This document shows positions 13,100-25,560 of a stretch of DNA of 64,000 bases, piece by piece. The notes under the pieces were generated by a model, which was not told where the DNA came from, ran no database searches, and saw only the letters and a program-made list of their open reading frames with translations. The stretch is from Acholoe squamosa (lineage: Eukaryota; Annelida; Polychaeta; Phyllodocida; Polynoidae): NCBI GenBank assembly GCA_949317995.1, contig OX439044.1:50672166-50736165 (forward strand). Direction: 5' to 3'. The position numbers and the translations under genes were made by a program. The stretch's first letter is position 1, and each line of letters opens with the position of its first letter.

Positions 13100-13393
13100 T
13101 ACTGTAATCTCCCGCGTATAAGGTGCGCCTTATATGCAGGGTTTTAGTTATCCCCAAATCCGCAAGGGGGACACCAAGACCTTTCTTTTGATATGTTACA
13201 CTTCCCCTAAGTCCTAATAGGACATTATGTGGGCCAGAGGGGTCTGGGGGACCCTAGGTGCACGTAGCTTTTTGAATTTTTAAAATCCATTCAGTAGAAC
13301 AAAAGATATGAATCTTTTTTTTTTTGGCAATATTTTCAAACTCTAGGTGTGCCTTATACGCGGGCTGCATCTTATATGCTGGAGATTACGGTA
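13100..13393. mobile_element. foldback MITE (TACCGTAATCTCCCGCG family), reverse copy
   Basis: Termini TACTGTAATCTCCCGCGTAT and GGAGATTACGGTA enclose 294 bp. The interior is the reverse complement of that in the 9427-9732 copy (the AAGGGGGACACCAAGACC block), so the two copies lie in opposite orientation. Confidence 0.75.
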
Positions 13394-15168
13394 GCTGTTC
13401 CCCCGTCTTATTGCTTTGCTATGAGATTAATTAGACTTGGATGTCTGGGATTTTGCAACTCTGTAGTATATATGAAACGCTCTGTTTATGATCTACGGTA
13501 CATACTTGGCCTCAGTCAATACGAAAACCTGCTTGATACCGACCATGGCCGGAAAATGTCTACGGGGCCGGCAGAAATTGTCAGACTTTAAAACCAAATG
13601 GTGTCTGTCTGTGATTGCAAGACCTTATCCTACATGCCAGTTATTACGGCTTGCAAATCAGACCCATAGACCTTTATTAAGGTTTTACAGCTTTAAAAGG
13701 GCATCACTATTTTGTTAGTGTTTACTCAAAGCTTTAGATATCTTAAGGAGTTAAATGATTAAGATTAGAAAGTTAATTCTTGTTGTTTTTTTGTTGTCGT
13801 TTTTATTTTTCAATTATAAATACCGGTATTGTCGTTTCTCTCTTAACAAAATAATGTCAAGCGGTTTTTGGACCTGCAAAAATCAATCTTGGCACAATAA
13901 TGATAACAATAAACAGAAAAATGGCTTGCATGGTTAAAAACATTTTGTATAGACTGCAAACTACCAGCATCTCGAATTCAATTGAATGGGATTTTCCATA
14001 ATCGCCAGCTGCTGTGTGTGTGTTACATTCTGACTTTGTACAGGTCATACAAGCCTCACAGACCGTATGATATAAGCTGAAACTTGTATGCAAGGTTTAG
14101 TGGTGATATGGCAGGGGTGCTAATGTGTTTTTCAGGATACTGATTGAACAGTCCATGGACTTGACTAGTCGAATTCAAAGTGCTTTAAATAATTGATGTA
14201 TCAAAATACGGTTTGATTGGGAACAGCAAGGAAACACAAAAAAAGGGATGTGAATTAAATGTTGCTGTCTGTGCCCTTTTGGTTTGTCGGTATCGCTGTT
14301 ATCCAAAGAAACTAACAAATGTAGATTGATGATGCCATATATGCACATGGCAAAATCTGTAATTTAATCAAATGATTTAAGGGCGGAACAGTGCTCTTTG
14401 TATTGGAATGATTTATAAACAGCCCCGACAAGTACGATGGCTTTGTATTGGTAATAACCGAAATGGTCCCAATGTATGAGGTGCACCCTGACTTTGCCGT
14501 ACCTGGGAGTTGTTTTCAACCATTTTAACTCAGACTGAATGAAATCATAATAGTTCCAGGCTGAACCTACAGATTATAGTAAAAAATACCTAAATCCCCA
14601 CACTTTCTCGGCTGCTCTGCCACTTCTCGGTCATATCCACCTATAAGGCACACAATAAAAGACATAGGCAAATGTCCACGACCATGGAATATTTTTGGCT
14701 TCATGAAATACGCCAGTCCCACCTTGGGGAATACGATCCAAAAATATGCAATGGAAGTGGACATTTGCATTTATGTCATGGCTCCATAGGTTTGAAAGCT
14801 TTTAAGTAGAGAAATTCAACAAAATTTAGCTGTGTTCATTGCAGCAGGTCACATGATAGTCAGCCATTGAATACGGCCACATTGTATTCCATCCCCCCCA
14901 TTGAATACAACATGTCCAGTACTGTTTTTAAAGTAATGCTCGTATCTACCATGACATAAATACTTAGGTTCACTGATAAGCTGTGACTTACACACGAGGG
15001 GAAAATGACTGCACAAAGTCCTATAAGAATTCATTGTTATGCCTCTTTCATCACAGATACTTCGCTTCATCTCTGTATATAAGTTCGATGATACAGCTCT
15101 TCGAAGAATTTCAGTCCTTTGTTGCTTATATGAGACGCATGTCAGTTGATAGCGACAGCCAGTGATAG
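13394..15168. other. intergenic, no supported gene
   Basis: Several short frames exist but none has splice context, motif or conserved composition. A fragment of the ATAAGGCGC repeat theme occurs near 14480. Confidence 0.4.
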
Positions 15169-15174
15169 GGTATG

Positions 15175-15317
15175 CAGGGATGAAAGTCTTCACGGAATTC
15201 CCTGATTTCATGGATTTTGAAGTTCCCGGGCCCTGTACATTCATATATAAACCCAGGTTTTTGGGGCGAATATTGGACAATTTCAGGGATTTTCGTGCTC
15301 TATGACTTTCATCCCTG
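15175..15317. mobile_element. hAT-like MITE, short copy
   Basis: Termini CAGGGATGAAAGTC...GACTTTCATCCCTG enclose 143 bp, flanked by GGTATG on both sides (15169-15174 and 15318-15323). CAGGG termini with a 6-8 bp duplication fit the hAT superfamily. A longer copy with the same ends lies at 54857-55630. Confidence 0.75.
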
Positions 15318-16202
15318 GGTATGACACATGATGCTTTGTATATTGCAAGTGGAATATACGAAAGCTGCCTCTGTGAACACAAGTGGAATGATAAATACAT
15401 GGGATTATATTTATATGTTACATGTATATGGATGCAGCGATTGACATATATATGTATTTGGAGGAACGGATGTACGGTCATGCATATGCAAGTATATTTA
15501 GATAAGGCAAATGTCTATTTTGTTAAAATATAGTTGAAGAGTCGATTAAGCAGACAAAAATGACCTGACACGAACATAAAAGAGGCGCTTGTGTGTCATT
15601 ACATGACATCAAATCAGTTTCAAAGGCATTGTGTATCATAATGTTATATAGATCTCTGCATACGGTCGTATCTGACAAGTTGGTGTTAATCGATACTTAA
15701 CTTGGATACACGTACGGCGCTGATGTGCATTATATTACAACTATCTGTGAATATCATCTGATGACAATTACCGAACAAATGTACAATCTTTATATTGATT
15801 ATCAAAACCATTTGTCAACTACATGTCAAAACATGTGTATATGATAACTTTGAAATGCCGTCTGATTTGTTCTCTTTTCCATATTCATTATCATTTTCAA
15901 TTGGAATTTTTCTTTATTACATTTACTTTGTTCAACACCATGTACATAATGGAAGAAGTATTGGAATTATTCATGTACAAAGTACTGCCATTTGAAATGT
16001 TGCTACAACATACAAACAATGCAAACTGGCTCCGTCATGAGAAAACTATAACTTTAACGAGTGATGTGATATGACAGTGAAGGAAACATATAGCACCAAA
16101 CTCGATAAAACTGTCCACTCGTCTCTAAATAGGAAATGGCCACACAAATGCTGTTAAAAGGACTATGTATTATTTTCTTTTTGTGTATGCAACCTCCTCA
16201 TA

Positions 16203-16443
16203 TACCGTAAATCCCCGGTCATAAGCCGGATTTTTTTTTCTATTTTGGGCCCAAACCAGCTTCTAAATTTTTCCCAAAGTTCCCCCCGGCTTATGACCGG
16301 GTTTTTTTTACTATAGAATAAAGAGAAAATGGGAAAAATTTGACACCAAAACCGGCTTATAGGATTTCCCTGAACTCAACCCCCGGCTTATGACCGGGGC
16401 CGGCTTATGACCGGGGCCGGCTTATGACCGGGGATTTACGGTA
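16203..16443. mobile_element. foldback MITE (TACCGTAAATCCCCGG family)
   Basis: Inverted termini TACCGTAAATCCCCGGTCAT and ATGACCGGGGATTTACGGTA enclose 241 bp. The right arm carries three tandem copies of CCGGCTTATGACCGGGG. The end sequence resembles that of the 8473 and 9427 elements. Confidence 0.8.
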
Positions 16444-16906
16444 CAAAGAAGTATCATATTACCAAGCGTATAAGGCGGACCTCACGTATATATATATGAC
16501 ACACATCAAACGTGAGGGCATCTTATCGGGTGCAGCTGTGCTCGATTTGGATCAGTTTAGTACAAATCTAATGTAAAATAATTCTGCCTATAAGGCGCAC
16601 CGCTGACTTTGGCTGCTTCCAAGGTGCACTAGGGGGCTGTCCTCGCCTTATACATAGGGTATAATGTGATGAGAGTGCATTGACAAAAATTATCTTTTAA
16701 AACAACCCCCATTCCCTTACCATTAAGGAGTGGGCTACTCATAAACCAACCTTTTTTTTTTGAGTGTGAGCTATGAAATGTTGTGGTGAGTGGTTAGAGA
16801 GACTGGCAGTTTTGTCAGAGATGGTCTGCTCTGTTCTGTGTTACTTATACCTCCTGTGTTTCTGGTATGTGTTTGTGGTGTTATGTTTGTCATTATGAAT
16901 GGATAT

Positions 16907-16926
16907 ATATATATATATATATATAT
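16907..16926. repeat. (TA)n microsatellite, left flank of element
   Basis: A pure TA run directly adjoins the left end of the inverted-repeat element at 16927. The matching TA run on the other side (18684-18725) suggests insertion into a TA array. Confidence 0.85.
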
Positions 16927-18681
16927 GGGTGGGGCTCCAGAAAATGTCCATTAAGCAAATTTGTCATGTTTTCTTTAATAACTCTGTAATAAGATCATTT
17001 CAGGTGATATGAACAGCATGGTTACAAAGATCTCAATGAGTACTTATGTAATAACTAAGGAATAAATTATATTTTTCCTGTTATTTTCTGAATTTACCCA
17101 TATTTTGCTTGAAAAATACCAAAAAATCCATGTCCCCTGAGAAAAAATGATTTTCATTCAATTTTTTTCTCTATTCACATTGTATTAACCCATTTTGCAA
17201 TTAATACAACATATTTTAGAGACCCTTCTGTACATCACCGTGAATTTTCAAGAAAATTTTCAAATTTTTTCATTATCTGATGAAAATCTTTAAAAATGGA
17301 GTTTTTCTCATAAAATCATGTTTTTATTTAAAAAATGTGTTATCTATATGAATAGAATGCGTTTGAGGTAGTTTTTTGACAGTATGTAAAAGTCTGACAC
17401 CCACATATTGGAGCAGATATGCAAAAATCTGAATATTTTACTGTTTTCTCTCCATAAATGAGGCCCAAAGAGGGGTAGAAAAATGACCCTTTTAAGGCTA
17501 TTTTCTTTGGGGAAAAATTTATTATATAAATATAAGGCATATAAAGATGAAATTCAGTTGACACTGTGTGGTGGGGGCCTGGAAAGGATCTTGCCATTTG
17601 ATTCCGGAAATTCCACTTCAAAGTATGATAAAAGACAGAAAATTGAAAATGTTACGTTCATCAGATTTATGTTACGTTCATCGGATTGACATGGATGATT
17701 TACCTCTAATTTGCCTAATTCTTCAATAATAGTTAAAACAAATATCAATAGGGTACCCAAGTAGTGAACTGCACCAGCTAGTGTAAGAATTTTTTCAATG
17801 TAGATTATTGTTTTGCTGTAATAGGAATGCAATCATAAATGTTACGTTCATCAGATTTATGTTACGTTCATCGGATTTATGTTACGTTCATCAGATTTTT
17901 GGTGTTACGTTCATCAGACTGTTACGTTCATCGGATAAACTGATGATAGCATATGTATGGCATAAATCATCCATGAAGAAAATTTTAAACAACCAGTAAA
18001 CCTGAGAAAATCAACCTAATCAGCATGGGATATGAATTTTCCAGATAGATATATTCTTTAAGGAGATATTTCATGATTTTCCCCAAAAATGTTACGTTCA
18101 TCGGATTCAGGCTAATGACTTATCAAAGATAAAATCCTTTATAATGCATAAGTAGATCAAAGAAATATCTTTAGGTATAGCTAATAAAAGTGAATACAAT
18201 CATTTCCAATTGTCAGTTAGTGGAACATTGTTCAATTTTATATTTTTTTTTGTTGTTTACAAGAATTTTTAAATGAACTTAGAGCAAATCCATCATTTTC
18301 TCAATTTACCTGATATTTTAAGCATGACACAAGATATGTGGAAACGAAGGAAAAATTTATATATGATATTCTGTGCATAGAAGAGATACATCTCTACCAG
18401 GTTCCAGTGAATATATATCATGGTATATTGTTTGAAAATCATTTTTCCACAATTTTATCTCATTTAATCAAATCTGATGAACGTAACACCCCTCTTAATG
18501 CTTAAAATATATGCATTTTGAGCTAAAAAATAGAAAATGATGGAAAAATCCCAACTTCACAATATTTACCATTCTCATGGCTTATCACCTCCTCCACAGA
18601 CATGTAAAACTATAGAAGTCTAAGGGTATTTAAAAAATTTGATCATTTTTTCTCAAAATTGGACATTTTCTGGAGCCCCAC

Positions 18682-18683
<2 letters not shown>
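16927..18683. mobile_element. 1.76-kb terminal-inverted-repeat element with internal 16-base motif array
   Basis: Ends GGGTGGGGCTCCAGAAAATG and CATTTTCTGGAGCCCCACCC are perfect inverted repeats, extended to ~24 bases, inside a TA microsatellite. No coding capacity is visible. The interior carries the motif GTTACGTTCATCRGAT eight times on + (17651, 17671, 17841, 17861, 17881, 17904, 17921, 18091) and once inverted (18472-18487). The fixed ends and TA context suggest a non-autonomous cut-and-paste transposon. The superfamily is not resolved. Confidence 0.75.
17651..18106 (+). repeat. GTTACGTTCATCRGAT motif cluster
   Basis: Eight direct copies, some spaced exactly 20 bases, with A/G variation at one position. 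A ninth inverted copy is at 18472-18487. The clustering and strand bias resemble protein-binding sites within a transposon. The role is inferred only. Confidence 0.85.

Positions 18684-18725
<42 letters not shown>
18684..18725. repeat. (TA)n microsatellite, right flank of element
   Basis: An uninterrupted TA run immediately follows the right inverted terminus of the element ending at 18683. Confidence 0.9.
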
Positions 18726-18729
<4 letters not shown>

Positions 18730-19984
18730 AAGTGATAATTTAAGCAGACATCAGCTGTTTTCATCTCGTTTTTCTTATAAAGTGAATGGCACTTTATGTA
18801 ATTTCTCCGATGACATTCTACAACTGTTGCAATTTCATTCTATTCTGGCCCCAACATGAGCCCTTGTGTAAAATAAGTGTGCACCAAACAAGGATATTTT
18901 TATTCCCCATAAAACCCACTTCAGTCCATGCATGTTCTAATGGGGAATTGCAAAATTTGTGTATACATATATTATGGCTCATTTACTCGCATATCATCCA
19001 GGTATGTTATTTCTCAGAAATTTGTCTGATTTCAAATTTCCTTTTTCTCAGATCGACATGGCTAGAAACTCAAAAAAAGAAGAAAGAATTCACTATTACA
19101 CAGTATTAGAGAGGGGGTCCTGCCTTCTATCAAAATTTCAAGATATCTAAATGTTTGAAAAGGTAATATCAAAAAGAGATTCTTTTTCATCTGATATGAT
19201 GGCAGCATGTATTTCCCTGGCGTGTCTATAATTGGATATTTCTTCTTTTTTCGAATTTGCTCAAAAGACGGACACTTTTTTCCCTGTCCCTACCCCTCTC
19301 AGGAGGTACTCATCTTTTTCCTTCTCATTCTCGTATACCCACTGGGGTAATATTAAAAGGCCTCGCGAAATCTTTGCCCATACCATAGTAAAACATGAAT
19401 ATATGTATCTAGGGCTCTGACACCCTTCACTACATCGCCGTCCTGGATATTGAACCCGGCTGTTGAACTTTGCCCCACTTTACCTCTCATATGTTCACCA
19501 CCCCGTGTGTGTACACACACTGAGTAGGCCAGTGTATAACAGTATGTTGTATAGCCGCACCTCCAGCCAGCACTGTGGTCCGACAGTCACACACTGAAGA
19601 CTACCACTCTCTTTGAGACTTCCCACATCAGAAGCCCAGGTTCATACATATATACCACAGGTGTAGACAAATTATAAAACAGAACTTTCTCCTCCAGTAC
19701 CCATTGCCACTACCCGTAGCCGTCAACCACCATTTCAAGTCAGAGGTTAGGGTTTTGCTCCAGCCTCTAGGCGTTATACTATTGGGTGTCAGGTTATCAG
19801 CAAGGTAAGAGTTTGCTATTCTCATGCAATGACTTAGATACTAAAACTATAGATAATATACTAATAGTCCTATGATAAAACAGCACTATTGATTGCTAAT
19901 GACTAACTCCACTAGCAGTGTAGCTCTGTAGCAGATAGGGCAGAGAGCGCCCAGAGTAGGGGCCCTTGATGGGGGGTCCCCAAT
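18726..19984. other. intergenic, no supported gene
   Basis: Short open frames only; no recognisable domains, RNAs or clear repeats. Confidence 0.4.
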
Positions 19985-20115
19985 GTCCCATGTCGATTTT
20001 AAGAAATGATCATGTCACTGTGTCGATTTTAAGATATGTCCATGTCACTGTGTTGATTTAAAGAAAAGCTCATGTCCCCATGTCGATTTTAAGAAAGTGC
20101 CAATGTCCCTTGTCA
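19985..20115. repeat. minisatellite, CATGTCGATTTTAAGAAA theme
   Basis: About four imperfect tandem units of ~32 bp carry TGTCGATTTTAAGAAA preceded by CATGTC. The same theme appears in reverse orientation at 21000-21150. Confidence 0.7.
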
Positions 20116-20998
20116 CTAAGCTCAAAAATTTCCAATGGCGCCATGTTGATTTTAGGGGTCTAGGGCCCTAGAGTATTTAAAGACCAGTATACAGGGCAAA
20201 TGCAATAATCTATAATGGCTGTAAAAGTTTAATTGCAAGGAGCAATCTATTCTATGTGCACTGATTCATGATAGGTCTAGATTATTTGGATCCACACTGC
20301 ACTATCACGAAAGGTTTAAGTTCTGTCAATTTTGAGGATAGAGGTGGGTGATGCTATTAATAACACTTTCAAAAAGTATCCCAAAGTATAAATGCTATAT
20401 GGGTCACTGCCCCTGGGTCAGTGCTCCAGATGCATCTGGGTGTCTTCTGGGGATTTCTACCTGGCCGAAAGTAGAATGACGTCACACTGGAGACAAAAAT
20501 TCACGCTGCCTCTGTTCCTTAGGGACATGGTGGGATCATGCTGTCACACACTTCCGACTGTTTTCAGATGAGATCTCATCTGAATAATAATCTTCCATTT
20601 AAGTTTCCATAAGTTTCAGATGATCTCATCTGAATCTAATTCAAATTCAGATGAGATCTGGCATATATCCTTGATCGGGGGCTCTGCCCCCGAACCCCCG
20701 TTTGGCCGGGCACCCCGGGAACCGCCGCGGCATCAACATTCGTCTTTCGGAGGGCCAGGCAATTTCTCCAAGCATAGCCCCCTTTGCACTCCGGAGAGAC
20801 CAACAAAAACGTACCTGCAGTACTGGTAGGCCTATACTGAATCTACCACAACCTGGCAAGGCCCCTAACTGTGAGGTCGTATCTAATATGTCCAACCGTA
20901 GTGGAATGCATTAAAGCATCAATTGTCATATTTACACAATTCTGACACCCCAAGATCATTATCATGGGAGTGGACCACAAAAATCGAAATGGCAACAT

Positions 20999-21150
20999 GG
21001 GCTATTTTAGGCTTATTGACATGGGACATGAACAATTTCTTAAATTGACATGGTGACATGAACAATTTCTTAAAAATCGACATGGTGACATGACCATTTC
21101 TTAAATTCGACATGATGACATGACCATTTCTTAAAATTGACATGGGGACA
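20999..21150. repeat. inverted partner minisatellite
   Basis: About four units of TTTCTTAAAATCGACATGGT-like sequence are the reverse complement of the 19985-20115 array. The two arrays could form the arms of a 1.2-kb foldback unit, with no coding sequence visible between them. Confidence 0.65.
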
Positions 21151-22353
21151 TGTAATTGTAATTTTATTTGGCATTTCAGTCAAGGACATGATGTTCAATG
21201 GCAAATCAATTTATTTATATAACAGTGATAACAGGCCACTGGAGAATTGACCATCATGGGGTAATTTCTACCAGTGGTTTAGTGACATGGTTTGGTAATT
21301 GTGCACGTTCTAACAAAAGAGCTGCATTACAGCTGTTCAACTACCTACAAGTTATGAAATTGACCCATTTTAGTGGCCTCTTCATACAGGTGTCTATTAG
21401 TATATACTTGGTATATCATATAGCTGAAGGTTTAAGCATAGGGCTCCTTGCAGTGAACTCATTATTTCGGCCTTTGTCTCGCCAGGATGCAGTAGATAGA
21501 GTATACATATCATGTATATTATTTTTTCCTGGCAGCTTTGCTTGCCCTGGTTAATGGTCCAACGCCTGGTCATTTAGTCTTTACGGGCAACATAATGATG
21601 GATGTACACCACTTAAGGAAAATCAAAATTAGGCATTTCTGAAAAAAAAGAGAAATAGCATTAATATATTCTTTTAATGTATATTTTTTTGAAATTTTCC
21701 CCAGAACTCTACATACCTTAATTGATTAGACAATTAAAGTAAAATGTACAATCCATTTTCTATTGTTTTAAACAAAGAATGTTCTTCCTGCTCTAGGTAT
21801 CAAGTCTGTTTCTGTTCTGCAAAAAAAAAACGGGCCTGCGCAATAAAGAACTTGCTCGCCAGTTTCTGATGCCTGGCAAATACCATTTCTATAGTCTAAG
21901 CTATAGGGCTGAAGGTGAATGTCGTAATGCCCTTGAGATTTTAGTCTACGTTATCTCACATTTATTTATTTTTTTGCTGATGCAGCTCATTAGGACCTGA
22001 TATCTACGCATAGTGGGCTCATCGCGGACGTCGCATGTATGAAAAACTGCAATATAATCCGAAAGTTATCATTAATATTTCGAAAGTTTTAGGATATCTA
22101 TTATTGATAGTCAGCTGCATTCCCTGGACCATAAGCTTTCATTTGATACCAAACTTGACCACTTTTCATATATTTTTCTAAAATTCAAAAAAAAAAGAAA
22201 AAAAAAGAAGAATTCAAATGACGATTTTTCTGACGAGGGGGTGATGAGAAACAAGACATTTTTTGGAGTGGCCCAAAAGTGTTGTTTTTTTTTCACCATG
22301 CAGGCCATTTATTTTTTTTACAGCCAAGGATAGATTGTAGTAATGAATTTTAA
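21151..22353. other. intergenic, no supported gene
   Basis: A 118-codon frame at 21198-21554 shows no motif or splice context and is not called. A-rich tracts occur around 22180-22215. Confidence 0.4.
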
Positions 22354-22589
22354 GGCAAAAAAAAAATTGTTTCAGGTAACCCCAACCTACCTATCAAAAC
22401 AGGAAAACACAGGTTTCTGGCCAAGTTTTCAGTCAATTTAATCATGCCTGAGTTGCTATGACTCACCCCAGAGTCACCACGGGTCTCTGAAGCAGTTAAA
22501 CAAATTTTACAAAAAAGAAAAAAAAATCTGACCTACCCTACTAATCTTTTTTCAGCATGTTACCTGAAACACACAACATTTTTTTGGCC
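22354..22589. mobile_element. foldback MITE with TAA flanks
   Basis: The left end GGCAAAAAAAAAATTG plus TTTCAGGTAAC and the right end GTTACCTGAAAC plus CATTTTTTTGGCC are inverted repeats around 236 bp. TAA flanks both sides (22351-22353, 22590-22592). Confidence 0.65.
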
Positions 22590-22942
22590 TAACTGTCATG
22601 TTTTGAAGTTCTGGCCATGCTCACACAATTCATATGTTCACCTAGTTCACTCTGTCATTACATTGAAAAACAGGCTTTTGATTCGAAGGTAACTTCATAC
22701 TTTCCCTCAAGTATGAAAATCACAGTTGATGTTTGAAAAGGTATCGCTCTCATTTTTGCCAAATTCCCCGCCGTTTACTAAGTATTGGAAAAGTCAATTT
22801 TCTATCTTACAACTTCTTTAATAAAACTGTTAGAGGAGGGGTGTAAGGTTTTGTTTTGGTGGTGTGGTATACAAATAATGTTACCTTTCATTTGATATAG
22901 CACTTGCATATAAGTCGTACATGTAATTGCCGTCGAGGGAGG

Positions 22943-23841
22943 TGTTAAGGTCCCTTATTAAGCTAGATAGGTGAATTAGTATATCATACAAGGATAAAAG
23001 GTAACTATAATTGTGTATGGGTAGAGACTAAAGAACACTAAGGTTGGAGAGTGCTCTGAGGTCAAATGGTAATTAAGGAGAGAGCTTGGGTCACATGAAC
23101 AGGCATGAACTATGGGTCAGTGATGGACTGGTGACTCAAAGCCTATGTTGAACTATGTGCTTGGGATGAACTTATGACTCGAGGCCTGTATGAACCCATG
23201 TACTGGTGATGAACTCAGTGTGACTCACGGAGGCCTGTGAACTGTAAACCAGGGACTGGGCCATGACATGACATGGGGTGGTGAACTCACACAAGCTGAA
23301 CCTAATTCAACCCTGAACTCAAATCTATGACATAGATGGGGTCATGACCTCTTGGACTATATTAGATCGGTCAGACTGCCAATCTAGAGGGGGAAATTAA
23401 GTGAACATATTGCTGGTGAAGACGAAGAGCAATTGGACTTGGGATTGCTAACTGTTGCTGAAATCAGGGTGAATTACTGTGTGTGAGACTACCCATGGAT
23501 AGTGCTGCCACTCAGTAGGACAGTAAGGACCTATAGATATCCATGGCCCATGAAACTGGATATTGGAGCATTCTCTGACTTGGACATTTTACCACTATTC
23601 TGATCATTGTGATGTTGTGCATACCAGTTGTGAATATCAGCAATAAAGTGCAAAAGCTTATTATCTCTCACGAGTGCTCTGTGGCTAATACAGATGAGCG
23701 CGTATTGGTCAATTACATACAAGTATTAGCTTATCATTCTGGGGACATTACTGCTAACTACATCAGTTGTGCTGGAGACAAGGTAAGCAGATAAGACCTT
23801 AATATATGTGCATTCATCCCAGAACCCAGACACGCTCAACA
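22943..23841 (+). repeat. 5' LTR
   Basis: 899 bp, TG...CA termini, with degenerate internal repetition of GAACT/CATGAAC phrases around 23080-23290. The short open frames inside it recur exactly in the other LTR and are not genes. Confidence 0.9.
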
Positions 23842-24148
23842 TATGGTGGAGAACCCGGGTAATTTTGGAAAATCTTTACAATTACTATAGAATTACTACC
23901 AGAAACAAGGTAATGAAGGAACCCAAACATGACTAAAAAAGCTGAAAGTCAAAAAGTCATGTAAGGGAAGTTGTAAAAAAGCAAATTCTAAAAGGTATGA
24001 AACACATATAAGTAGATGAAACAGAAGTATCAAAGTAATCGAAAGCAAGCATCATTATAATGCATATATACACATACAGGTTAATCAATGTAATAAGGTA
24101 AAGTAGAAGAATGAAGATGGTACTCATTCTCTAAAACATCGGGGGCTG

Positions 24149-25047
24149 TGTTAAGGTCCCTTATTAAGCTAGATAGGTGAATTAGTATATCATACAAGGA
24201 TAAAAGGTAACTATAATTGTGTATGGGTAGAGACTAAAGAACACTAAGGTTGGAGAGTGCTCTGAGGTCAAATGGTAATTAAGGAGAGAGCTTGGGTCAC
24301 ATGAACAGGCATGAACTATGGGTCAGTGATGGACTGGTGACTCAAAGCCTATGTTGAACTATGTGCTTGGGATGAACTTATGACTCGAGGCCTGTATGAA
24401 CCCATGTACTGGTGATGAACTCAGTGTGACTCACGGAGGCCTGTGAACTGTAAACCAGGGACTGGGCCATGACATGACATGGGGTGGTGAACTCACACAA
24501 GCTGAACCTAATTCAACCCTGAACTCAAATCTATGACATAGATGGGGTCATGACCTCTTGGACTATATTAGATCGGTCAGACTGCCAATCTGGAGGGGGA
24601 AATTAAGTGAACATATTGCTGGTGAAGACGAAGAGCAATTGGACTTGGGATTGCTAACTGTTGCTGAAATCAGGGTGAATTACTGTGTGTGAGACTACCC
24701 ATGGATAGTGCTGCCACTCAGTAGGACAGTAAGGACCTATAGATATCCATGGCCCATGAAACTGGATATTGGAGCATTCTCTGACTTGGACATTTTACCA
24801 CTATTCTGATCATTGTGATGTTGTGCATACCAGTTGTGAATATCAGCAATAAAGTGCAAAAGCTTATTATCTCTCACGAGTGCTCTGTGGCTAATACAGA
24901 TGAGCGCGTATTGGTCAATTACATACAAGTATTAGCTTATCATTCTGGGGACATTACTGCTAACTACATCAGTTGTGCTGGAGACAAGGTAAGCAGATAA
25001 GACCTTAATATATGTGCATTCATCCCAGAACCCAGACACGCTCAACA
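24149..25047 (+). repeat. 3' LTR
   Basis: 899 bp, offset exactly 1206 bases from the 5' LTR. It is preceded by a weak purine tract (CGGGGGCTG). Confidence 0.9.
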
Positions 25048-25129
25048 GAGGGAGATATGTCTCCCAGATAGCTGCATTGATCGGGTTTGGTGTATAGAGG
25101 ATAAAATTAATGGATAGATTGGTGCTGCA

Positions 25130-25560
25130 TGGTTAATACTTTAAGGACAGCATGATGTCTAAATTATTGAATAAGAATAGTGTAACATGCCTACATGTTT
25201 AACCCTTCAAGGAGTTATCTGACAAGTTTACTCCTTCAAGAAAAAAACAAAAACACGATGTACACCCATAGGAGTAATCATTCAAGGACAGCCTGATTCG
25301 CACATGTATGTTAACAGTTTGCACGGCATGATGTACCTTTATAAATATCTGACACACACCTATATCATGTTTTATCCTTCATCTGGTGAGCACCTACAGG
25401 TTTAACCCTCCAAGGACAGCACAATGCACATCTACATTAGCCCTTTAAGGGTAGCATAATGCACAACTTCTGGATCAAACCTTTATTGCAACAGGATGCA
25501 CTTACATTGGGCAGGTTTGATTTCTTCAGGACAGCTTGATGAACATAAGGAGATCATCCT
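25130..25560. repeat. degenerate repeats, CAAGGACAGC(A)TGATG theme
   Basis: About six diverged copies of a 55-80 bp unit carry AAGGACAGCATGATG-like and TTTAACCCTTCAAGG-like phrases. Spacing is irregular. No coding potential is seen. Confidence 0.5.

Larger units (their letters stand above)
22943..25047 (+). mobile_element. young non-autonomous LTR retroelement
   Basis: Two 899-bp direct repeats (22943-23841, 24149-25047) begin TGTTAAGG and end CTCAACA. By eye they differ at a single base (A at 23386, G at 24592). A primer-binding-site-like TGGTGGAGAACCCGGG (23844-23859) starts two bases after the left LTR. The interior is only 307 bp with no gag or pol. GAGGGAG occurs near both outer ends: one base before the left LTR and directly after the right LTR, so it is a probable target duplication. 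Near-identical LTRs mean a recent insertion that must have been mobilised in trans, or a recent internal deletion. Confidence 0.9.

Noticed and set aside
14849-15481. 210-codon open frame on the minus strand
   Set aside because: It runs through the hAT-like MITE at 15175-15317, has no domain or splice context, and its composition is that of AT-rich non-coding sequence.
20647-20914. GC-rich patch with three overlapping open frames
   Set aside because: Frames on both strands are equally open because of high GC; no motif or start context distinguishes any of them.
23531-25000. Paired 63- and 61-codon frames repeated 1206 bases apart
   Set aside because: They are duplicated only because they lie in the two LTRs; antisense pairs overlap and show no coding signature.
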